This document shows positions 7,638 to 14,719 of a DNA stretch of 64,000 nt, piece after piece. Source of the DNA: CADEED01 sp043747835 (GTDB lineage Bacteria > Pseudomonadota > Gammaproteobacteria > Steroidobacterales > Steroidobacteraceae); the NCBI GenBank assembly GCA_043747835.1, contig JAYTOK010000006.1:1-64000 (forward strand), written 5' to 3'. The notes under the pieces were generated by a model. It was not told the DNA's origin. It saw only the letters and a list, made by a program, of their open reading frames with translations, and did not search any database. The position numbers were made by a program, and so were the translations under genes. Every line of letters begins with the position of its first letter. Within the stretch, counting starts at the first letter, position 1.

Positions 7638-9044
7638 ATGGACAAACTCAATCCCGACCGGCTCTTCCCCGCCGACCCGAGCACCCGCGCGATCGCCCGC
7701 GATCTTTACAAGCTCGTCAAAGATTTACCGATCATCAGCCCCCACGGTCACACCGACCCGAAATGGTTCGCCGACAACGTGCCGTTCGCGGACCCCGCGA
7801 GCCTGCTGCTCACGCCGGACCACTACGTCTTCCGCATGCTCTATAGCCAGGGCATCAAGCTCGAGGACTTCGGCGTCGCGCGCATCGACGGCGGCACGAC
7901 CGAGCGCGATTCGCGCAAGATCTGGCGGCTCTTCGCCGACCACTACTATCTATTCCACGGCACCCCCACCCGCATGTGGTTCGACTGGGTGCTGTCGAGC
8001 GTGTTCGATGCCGACATCCCGCTGACGCCGAAGAACGCCGAAGCCACCTACGACAAGATCGCCGAGCGCCTGCAAAAGCCGGACTTCCGGCCGCGCGCGC
8101 TGTTCGAACGCTTCAACATCGAAGCGCTCGCGACCACCGAATCGCCGCTCGACGACCTGATGCACCACGTGACGATCCGCAAGAGCGGCTGGCAGGGGCG
8201 GGTGATCACCGCGTATCGCCCCGACAACGTGGTCGACCCGGATACGATCGGCTTTCTCGACAACCTGAAGAAGTTCAGCGAGATCACCGGCGAAGACGCG
8301 CTTTCCTGGCGCGGCTACATCGCCGCGCACCGCAAGCGCCGCGCATTCTTCGCGGTGATGGGCGCGACGTCGACCGACCACGGTCATCCCACCGCGCGCA
8401 CCGCGGACCTCTCGTCGATCGAAGCCGAGGCGCTGTTCGTGCGCATCGTGAGCGGCAAGCCGAACGCCGGCGATGCGGATCTGTTCCGCGGCCAGATGCT
8501 CACCGAAATGGCGCGCATGAGCGTCGATGACGGGCTCGTGCTGCAGATCCACCCCGGCGCCTGGCGCAATCACAACGCGCCGCTGTTCGACAAGTTTGGC
8601 GCGAACGTCGGCGCCGACATCCCGACGCGCACGGACTATGTTGGCGCGCTGCGCCCGCTGCTCAACCGCTACGGTAACGATCCCGCGCTGTCGATCATCG
8701 TGTTCACGCTCGATGAGAGTTCCTATGCGCGCGAGCTCGCGCCGCTCGCGGGTCACTACCCCGCGCTCAAGCTCGGCCCGTCCTGGTGGTTCCACGACAG
8801 CCCGGAAGGCATGATGCGTTTCCGCGAGCAAACGACCGAAACCGCGGGCTTCCACAATACCGTCGGCTTCAACGACGACACGCGCGCCTTCCTGTCGATC
8901 CCGTCGCGCCACGACGTCGCGCGGCGCGTCGACTGCTCGTTCCTCGCGCGACTCGTCGCCGAGCACCGGTTGCTGGAAGACGAGGCTGCGCTCCTCGCGC
9001 CGCAGCTCGCGTACGAATTCCCGAAGAAAGCCTACAAACTTTGA
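7638..9044 (+). CDS. uxaC: Uronate isomerase (glucuronate/galacturonate isomerase)
   Basis: Interconverts D-glucuronate and D-fructuronate (or D-galacturonate and D-tagaturonate), the first cytoplasmic step after uronate import. The protein has 468 residues, the usual UxaC length, and belongs to the amidohydrolase superfamily. The metal-binding HGHTDP motif has H36 and H38, preceded by LPIISP. Further family blocks are PDHYVFRMLYSQGI near residue 57, FRPRALFERFNIEALATTESP, and the C-terminal FLSIPSRHDVARR with the late Asp/Arg cluster. It has no signal peptide. It lies 28 bp upstream of the ExuT-like transporter on the same strand and is divergent from manD, so the products act at adjacent pathway steps. 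Confidence 0.96.
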   Translation: MDKLNPDRLFPADPSTRAIARDLYKLVKDLPIISPHGHTDPKWFADNVPFADPASLLLTPDHYVFRMLYSQGIKLEDFGVARIDGGTTERDSRKIWRLFADHYYLFHGTPTRMWFDWVLSSVFDADIPLTPKNAEATYDKIAERLQKPDFRPRALFERFNIEALATTESPLDDLMHHVTIRKSGWQGRVITAYRPDNVVDPDTIGFLDNLKKFSEITGEDALSWRGYIAAHRKRRAFFAVMGATSTDHGHPTARTADLSSIEAEALFVRIVSGKPNAGDADLFRGQMLTEMARMSVDDGLVLQIHPGAWRNHNAPLFDKFGANVGADIPTRTDYVGALRPLLNRYGNDPALSIIVFTLDESSYARELAPLAGHYPALKLGPSWWFHDSPEGMMRFREQTTETAGFHNTVGFNDDTRAFLSIPSRHDVARRVDCSFLARLVAEHRLLEDEAALLAPQLAYEFPKKAYKL

Positions 9045-9072
9045 CTGTCGAATCCTCGAGGGGCGTTGCCTG

Positions 9073-10602
9073 ATGAGTACTAACAACCAAACGAATGACA
9101 CCGGTGGCATCGCATCCACCGCCACCGCCACCGGCAAGATGGGTCACTACCGCTGGTGGATCTGCGCGCTGCTGTTCTTCTGCACCACGATCAACTACGT
9201 CGACCGCAACTCGCTGTCGGTGTTGAAGACGACGCTGCAGGGGGCGCTCGGCTGGGACGATGTCGACTACGGCACGATCACCACCGCGTTCACCTTCGCG
9301 TACGCGATGTTCCCCTCGGTCATCGGCATCCTCATCGACAAGTTCGGCGTGAAGAAGGCGCTCGCGCTCGCGCTGATCGTCTGGTCCTTCGCCGCGGCCG
9401 CGCACGGCCTCGTCGCGACGGTGCTCGGGTTCGTGATCGTCCGCTTCATCCTGGGCTTCGCCGAAGCGGCCAACTTCCCGGCCTCGATCAAGGCCGTCGG
9501 CATGTGGTTCCCGCAGAAGGAGCGGGCGCTCGCCACCGGCATCTTCAACTCGGGCACCAGCATCGGCGTCATCGTCTCGGGCGGCATCGTGTGGATCGCG
9601 GCGCACTGGGGCTGGCAGATGGCCTTCGTCTCCATCGGCATCATCGGTCTGATCTGGCTGTATTTCTGGCAGATTTTCTTCAGCGATCCCGAACAGCAGA
9701 AGCGACTCGGCAAGGCCGAGCTCGACTACATCCGCGCCGGACTGCCGCCCGCACAGGCCACGCTGAAACTCCCGTGGACGACACTGATGCGTTACCGGGA
9801 GATCTGGCCGTTCCTCATCGGCAAACTCATCACCGATCCGGTGTGGTGGTTCTATCTATTCTGGCTGCCGTCGTATCTCGACCGCGAGCGCGGCCAGAAC
9901 CCGCTCAACGCCGGTCTCTGGGTCGCCGTGATCTACACGGGCTCCAGCATCGGTTCGATCTTCGGCGGCTGGCTCTCGAGCACGCTCATGAAACGCGGCT
10001 GGCCTGTCGGAAAGGCACGCATGACGGCGATGGCGCTCGCAGCGGTCTTCATGCCGGGCTCGATCCTCGCGTACTACGCCGAAAGCTTTTACGTGTGCGT
10101 TGCGTTCATCACGCTCGCGACGGCTTGCCACCAGGCTTGGTCGGCGAACCTGTTCACGAACGCGACGGATCTGTTTCCGCAGAAGGCGTCGGGCTCCGTC
10201 GTCGGTCTCGGCGCAACGGCGGGTGGCATCGGCGGCATGTTCATGACGCTGCTCGCGGGTCTCGCCGTCCAGTGGACCGGCAACCAGCAGATCGTGTTCG
10301 TGTGGGCGGGAATGATGCACATCCTCGCGCTCGCGCTGTTCTGGTTCTGGTTCAAGGGCCGCTTCGCCCAGATCGACGTCGACAGGCCGCTGGATGTGAG
10401 CCGTACGCATGGCGGTCTCGCGCTCGCGGGCGGCATCGTCGCGGCGGTGGGCGTCACGCTCGCGGTGCTCGTCTCCAGCAACTGGGACTACCTCAAGAGC
10501 GTCGTGAAGATCACGGGCGCCGTGCAGAGCAGTGTGGTTGCCGGCGCGGTCTTCCTGATCGGCGTGGCGCTGTTCTACGCGAGCCGGCCGCGCAAGGTCT
10601 AA
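9073..10602 (+). CDS. exuT: ExuT-like MFS hexuronate importer with C-terminal extension
   Basis: Inner-membrane proton-coupled importer of the anion:cation symporter family, expected to bring in glucuronate (and galacturonate). Family features: RWWICALLFFCTTINYVDRN at helix 1, a DKFGVKKA loop after helix 2, GFAEAANFPASIKAV and FPQKERALATGIFNSGTSIG. The start has GAGGGG about 10 bp upstream. E. coli ExuT has about 430 residues; this one has 509. The extra C-terminal stretch (about 440-509) holds two further hydrophobic segments (around 450-468 and 485-503), suggesting 14 rather than 12 membrane passes. It follows uxaC by 28 bp and meets the gntR gene tail to tail across a terminator. Substrate inferred from context. 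Confidence 0.88.
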   Translation: MSTNNQTNDTGGIASTATATGKMGHYRWWICALLFFCTTINYVDRNSLSVLKTTLQGALGWDDVDYGTITTAFTFAYAMFPSVIGILIDKFGVKKALALALIVWSFAAAAHGLVATVLGFVIVRFILGFAEAANFPASIKAVGMWFPQKERALATGIFNSGTSIGVIVSGGIVWIAAHWGWQMAFVSIGIIGLIWLYFWQIFFSDPEQQKRLGKAELDYIRAGLPPAQATLKLPWTTLMRYREIWPFLIGKLITDPVWWFYLFWLPSYLDRERGQNPLNAGLWVAVIYTGSSIGSIFGGWLSSTLMKRGWPVGKARMTAMALAAVFMPGSILAYYAESFYVCVAFITLATACHQAWSANLFTNATDLFPQKASGSVVGLGATAGGIGGMFMTLLAGLAVQWTGNQQIVFVWAGMMHILALALFWFWFKGRFAQIDVDRPLDVSRTHGGLALAGGIVAAVGVTLAVLVSSNWDYLKSVVKITGAVQSSVVAGAVFLIGVALFYASRPRKV

Positions 10603-10610
10603 ACGAAAAG

Positions 10611-10644
10611 GGCGCGGCTTCCGCCGGGTGGCGGGAGCCGCGCC
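10611..10644. terminator. Bidirectional hairpin terminator between exuT and the gntR regulator
   Basis: GGCGCGGCTTCCGCC pairs with GGCGGGAGCCGCGCC around a short loop, preceded by GAAAA and followed by TTGTAT. It lies between two converging genes and probably serves both; the T-tract is weak on each side. Confidence 0.7.
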
Positions 10645-10654
10645 TTGTATCTAA

Positions 10655-11446
10655 CTAGGCTTCGCGAACGCGCGGCGCGGCGCGCCGATTGCGGCTCGCC
10701 GAGTAGCGCTGCCGCTTCTCCGCGGCCACCGCGCGCGCGCGGTTGATCTCGGCCACTTCGCTGGCCTTCAGCATGCTCTCGATCACCCGCGTCAGATGCT
10801 TGTGCATCGCGGCCCGCGCCGCGTCCGGATCGCGGCGCTTCAGCGCGCGCACGATCAGCGTGTGCTCCTCGATCGGCGGCTTGAGGCCGCGCGCGCGATT
10901 CTTGTCGTCGAGCAAGTGACTCTGCGGCGAGCGTGCGCGTGCGTCCCAGAGCATCTGCACGGCAGCGATGATCGCGCTGTTCTGTGTCGACGCCGCAATG
11001 AGCTCGTGGAAGCGGCGATCCGCGTCCTCGCTCATGAGGATTTCGTTCTGACGATTGTCGGTGCGCATTTCCTCGACCAGCGCGGTGAGCTGCTCGATCT
11101 GCTCGTCCGTGATGCGCAGCGCTGCGAGCGCACACGCCTCTCCTTCGATCGCGCGTCGCGCTTCGAGTAGTTCGAACGGACCGATGTCCTTCACGCCTTC
11201 GTGCCCGGCGGGAGGCAGCCGGTTCAGCACGTACACGCCGGATCCCAGACGCACGTCGACGAGCCCGTCGAGCTCGAGTGCGATGATGGCCTCGCGCACG
11301 GTCGGTCTCGACACTTCGAAGGATTGGGCGAGCTCGCGTTCCGAGGGAAGCCGTTGACCGACTTCGTACTGGCCGTCCGCGATCGCCTTCGCGAGACTGC
11401 GAGCGATGTGTTCGTAGAGGCGGCGAGGTTCGACCATGGCGCGCAA
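10655..11446 (-). CDS. GntR-family (FadR/FCD) regulator, UxuR/ExuR-like
   Basis: Transcription factor with an N-terminal winged helix (LAKAIADGQYEVGQRLPSER, then SRPTVREAIIALELDGLVDV, about residues 10-75) and a C-terminal FCD effector domain. The FCD metal site is present: D-x3-H in EDADRRFHELI, then H in IEEHTLIVRAL and H in AAMHKHLTRV. E. coli UxuR and ExuR have this architecture and respond to fructuronate or uronates, so the same role is likely here. An internal ATG three codons in (MVEPRRLYEHI) is an alternative start. It is convergent with exuT and divergent from the first TBDR. The inverted repeat at 11518-11562 in the shared upstream region is a good candidate operator. Confidence 0.9.
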   Translation of the reverse strand: MRAMVEPRRLYEHIARSLAKAIADGQYEVGQRLPSERELAQSFEVSRPTVREAIIALELDGLVDVRLGSGVYVLNRLPPAGHEGVKDIGPFELLEARRAIEGEACALAALRITDEQIEQLTALVEEMRTDNRQNEILMSEDADRRFHELIAASTQNSAIIAAVQMLWDARARSPQSHLLDDKNRARGLKPPIEEHTLIVRALKRRDPDAARAAMHKHLTRVIESMLKASEVAEINRARAVAAEKRQRYSASRNRRAAPRVREA

Positions 11447-11517
11447 GTATCGCGATACGCCCCGGCGTCAACAAGCGATTTGCGCACGTCCTGCGACTGG
11501 CTGCCTGTCCAATAAGA

Positions 11518-11562
11518 CAAACTGGTCAGGGGGATTCTTGCATTTGGCCTGACCGGTTTGTT
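11518..11562. promoter_or_regulatory. Long inverted repeat, candidate GntR/FCD operator
   Basis: Arms ACAAACTGGTCAGG (11518-11531) and CCTGACCGGTTTGT (11549-11562) are reverse complements except for one base. Their centres are 31 bp apart, about three helical turns. The CTGGTCAG word resembles FadR-type half-sites (TGGTC...GACCA). The repeat lies between the gntR gene and the first TBDR, 87 bp before the TBDR start, and is not followed by a T-tract, so a regulatory role is more likely than termination. Confidence 0.55.
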
Positions 11563-11649
11563 ACCGTTCACATAACCGCCGCATCAGACGTCGCGGAATT
11601 CGCGTCTGCGTGGACGGCATTGGGAATTCACAAACGAGGGGGTACGTCC

Positions 11650-14600
11650 ATGGACGTGAAACGTTTTCATTGTCTTTCGGCCACGATGCTGGCCGGTGTC
11701 GCAAGTCTGATCGCTCAACGGGCGACGGCACAGGATGCGACGCCCGCATCGAACGAGGCGGGTGAGGAAGTCGAGGAAGTCATCGTCACCGGCTTTCGCG
11801 CATCGCTGCAGAGCGCGACCAACGCGAAGCGCGAGTCCGTCGGGTTCTCCGACTCGGTCTTCGCCGAAGACATCGGCAAATTTCCCGATCTCAACATCGC
11901 CGAATCGCTGAACCGCATCCCGGGCATCCAGCTCTCGCGCGAAGTCACGGGCGAAGGCCTCAACGTCGCGATCCGTGGCCTCAACACGAACTTCACGAAA
12001 ACCACGATCAATGGCGCCGCCGTCAGCGTCGCGTCAACCGGCCGCGTCGACGGCCAGGGGCAGAATCGCGAAGTCGACCTCGACCTCTTCCCGACCGAGC
12101 TTTTCACGCGTCTCGACGTGAGCAAGTCACCCACGGCGGCCCAGCTCGAGGGCGGTGTCGCCGGAACGGTCAACATGCGCACGGCGCGTCCCTTCGACAA
12201 CCCGGGCACGCATTTCAACTACCAAGTCCAGGCTAACTACGGCGAGGAAAGCGAGACGGTGAATCCGCGCCTCGGCCTTACCGGTAGCTGGACCAGCGCC
12301 GAAGAGAAGTTTGGCGTCCTCGTCGGCTTCGCGGGCGTCGACAACGACTCGACGACCACCGGCTTCGAAACCATCGGCTACACGAACCCGAACCTGAGCT
12401 GGAACCAGTGCGGACTCGTTCCTCCGCCTCCGCCGGTCACCACGCCACCGACGGCGCCCACCAATCCGAATTCCGGCTCGGGTGCGGCGGGATGCAACGT
12501 GGGTGGTGGCAACGGCTGGGTGATTCCGGCATCGTCCGGTCCGAATGCGGGCGCCGGCCTCGCGCCTAACACTGTCATCAACCAGGCGACTTTGCTCGCG
12601 CTCAATCCGGGACTCACCCTGAGCCAGATCGACCGCGCGCTCATCCCGCGCCTCGGCCGTCCGGCATACCTCGACGGCACGCGCGAGCGCTACTCGGGTC
12701 TCGTCTCGTTCGAATACCGGCCGACCGACAATCTGCATTTCTACTTCGACACGCTCTATTCCGAAGCACAGCGCACGTTCAATCGCCTCGACATCAACCT
12801 GGTCGGCCGCAACGGCGCGCTGATTCCGACGAACATGGAAGTCGACGCGAACAACGTCGTCACGAGTGCCACGTTCGCGAACGCGCAGTTCTTCCTCGAA
12901 GCGCGCCCGTACGACGAACAGGTCGACTTCTGGAGCTACAACCCCGGAATGAAGTGGCAGATCTCGGATAAATTCCGCGTCGATCTCGCGCTCAACAAGA
13001 GCCGCAGCTGGTTCTTCCGACATGCGCCGACGATCCTCGTCAACACGCCGCTCAACGCGGGCATCACCGCCGACTTCGACAACACGGGCGGTGATTTCGT
13101 CACGATTACGCCGAGCGTCGACCTCAACAATCCGAACCTGGGTTGGGTGTGGAGCGGTGGTGGTCGCGTGAACATCCAGAACGAAAAGCGTCTCGTGACG
13201 AACGAAGGCGCGCATCTCGACTTCACGCTGGGCAGCGACGAGAACAACCTGCGCTTCGGCTTGGGGTACGACGAGCTGTACCGCGGAATCTCCGGACGCG
13301 ACAACAGCCGCCAGTGGCAACAGCTCGTGTGCGGTGGCGGCGGCGCGTTCATTCCGGCGCCGGCGGCGGCTCCGGGCTGCAACGGTCAGGCCGGTTCGGC
13401 GGTCACGCAGGCGAATCTCTCGCAGTACTTGATCCCGGGTCCCGCGGGCTTCATCAACGTGGATTACGACGCGTTCTTCGACGCGACCAACTACGACGCG
13501 CTCGCGCGCAACGCGCCGGTGGGCACGGGTGCCGCGACCGGCGCCGCGAACGGCGTCATCAACGAAAAGAACACCGGCTACTTTGTCGAGTACAACGGCG
13601 ACAACGAGATATTCTCGAAGCGCCTGCGCTACAACGTCGGCGGCCGGTTCGTGGAGACTGACCAGTACGTGGCCGGCCCCGTGTCACTCAACAACGGCAT
13701 GACGGTTCAGATCGTCGAAGTCAGCCAGCAGAAGGACTACAGCGAGTTTCTGCCATCGGCGAACGTGGCGTTCAACCTCACGGACGACATCGTGTTGCGC
13801 CTCGCTGGGTCGAAGACGATCACGCGGCCCAACCCGCGCGACCTGCTGCCGAACGCGACGTTCGGTGACCCTTCGGCGCAGGCCGTCACGCTCGGCAACT
13901 CGGAGCTCTCGCCATTCCTGTCGACTAACATCGACCTGGGCGGCGAGTGGTACACGGGTGACGAAGGCTACGTCGGCCTCACGCTGTTCCAGAAAAAGAT
14001 CACGGGCTTCACGGTTGGTCAGGTCACGATCGTTCCGTTCGCGAACTTGGCGGCGCTCGGGATCACGTACGACACGTTGAGCCCGACGCAGCAGATCGCG
14101 ATTAATTCGCGAGGCGGCCCCGCCGTCGCGACGGTCAACCAGACGCAGCAGATCAACGCTGCGGGCAAGCTGCGCATCCGCGGCTACGAAGCGGTGTGGG
14201 TGCAGCCGTTGAACTTCATCACGGAAGGATTCGGCTTCCAGGCCAACTACACGAAGGTCGAGCAGGATCCGGAGGGCGGCACGGGTCAGCCGGCGGTTGC
14301 GGTGGGTATCTCTCCCGTCACCTACAACGCCACGCTGTACTACGACCGCGGTCCGGCATCGGTGCGAGCGTCGTTCGTCCACAACGATCAGCAGATTTCC
14401 TCTGGCACGAACCAGGAAGGCATCACGGGCGCGCGCTTCTGGACGGACGAGACGAATCAGCTCGATCTTTCCGCGAGCTTCCGGTTCGAGGGGCTGCCTT
14501 CCGAGCCGCAGATCACGCTCAACGTGATCAACATCACCGGCGAGACGCAGCGGCAGACCTGGGGTACCGACACCACGGCGTATTCGAACGCGGTGCGGGC

Positions 14601-14652
14601 GTTCTACGATCCGGGATATGCGGTTCTATTGGGTATCCGCGGCACGTTCTGA
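11650..14652 (+). CDS. TonB-dependent receptor 1 (glucuronoxylan locus)
   Basis: Outer-membrane active transporter, probably for xylan/aldouronate oligosaccharides, energised by TonB-ExbBD. The start is set by GAGGGGGT about 6 bp before the ATG at 11650; an upstream in-frame ATG at 11620 has none. The 1000-residue protein has a signal peptide (ATA/QD, after about residue 27). There is no STN domain. A TonB-box-like VIVTGF follows at about residue 44, then the plug of the large Xanthomonas/Caulobacter TBDR class (DIGKFPDLNIAESLNRIPGI, IRGLN). The barrel ends in a C-terminal Phe (GIRGTF). A proline/glycine-rich insert flanked by two Cys lies near residue 260-290. It is followed 67 bp on by a second TBDR. 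Confidence 0.92.
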   Translation: MDVKRFHCLSATMLAGVASLIAQRATAQDATPASNEAGEEVEEVIVTGFRASLQSATNAKRESVGFSDSVFAEDIGKFPDLNIAESLNRIPGIQLSREVTGEGLNVAIRGLNTNFTKTTINGAAVSVASTGRVDGQGQNREVDLDLFPTELFTRLDVSKSPTAAQLEGGVAGTVNMRTARPFDNPGTHFNYQVQANYGEESETVNPRLGLTGSWTSAEEKFGVLVGFAGVDNDSTTTGFETIGYTNPNLSWNQCGLVPPPPPVTTPPTAPTNPNSGSGAAGCNVGGGNGWVIPASSGPNAGAGLAPNTVINQATLLALNPGLTLSQIDRALIPRLGRPAYLDGTRERYSGLVSFEYRPTDNLHFYFDTLYSEAQRTFNRLDINLVGRNGALIPTNMEVDANNVVTSATFANAQFFLEARPYDEQVDFWSYNPGMKWQISDKFRVDLALNKSRSWFFRHAPTILVNTPLNAGITADFDNTGGDFVTITPSVDLNNPNLGWVWSGGGRVNIQNEKRLVTNEGAHLDFTLGSDENNLRFGLGYDELYRGISGRDNSRQWQQLVCGGGGAFIPAPAAAPGCNGQAGSAVTQANLSQYLIPGPAGFINVDYDAFFDATNYDALARNAPVGTGAATGAANGVINEKNTGYFVEYNGDNEIFSKRLRYNVGGRFVETDQYVAGPVSLNNGMTVQIVEVSQQKDYSEFLPSANVAFNLTDDIVLRLAGSKTITRPNPRDLLPNATFGDPSAQAVTLGNSELSPFLSTNIDLGGEWYTGDEGYVGLTLFQKKITGFTVGQVTIVPFANLAALGITYDTLSPTQQIAINSRGGPAVATVNQTQQINAAGKLRIRGYEAVWVQPLNFITEGFGFQANYTKVEQDPEGGTGQPAVAVGISPVTYNATLYYDRGPASVRASFVHNDQQISSGTNQEGITGARFWTDETNQLDLSASFRFEGLPSEPQITLNVINITGETQRQTWGTDTTAYSNAVRAFYDPGYAVLLGIRGTF

Positions 14653-14670
14653 CGGACAGTTGAAGACCGG

Positions 14671-14700
14671 GTGGCGGGGCAACGCGAGTTGCCCCGCCAC
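14671..14700 (+). other. Perfect stem with GCGA tetraloop between two TBDR genes
   Basis: GTGGCGGGGCAAC and GTTGCCCCGCCAC form a perfect 13-bp stem closed by GCGA, a GNRA tetraloop. No T-tract follows, and the stem ends 20 bp before the next start codon, so this is more likely an mRNA-stability or partial-attenuation element setting the ratio of the two receptors than a full terminator. Confidence 0.6.
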
Positions 14701-14719
14701 GCACATGAGGGGTTCAAAG

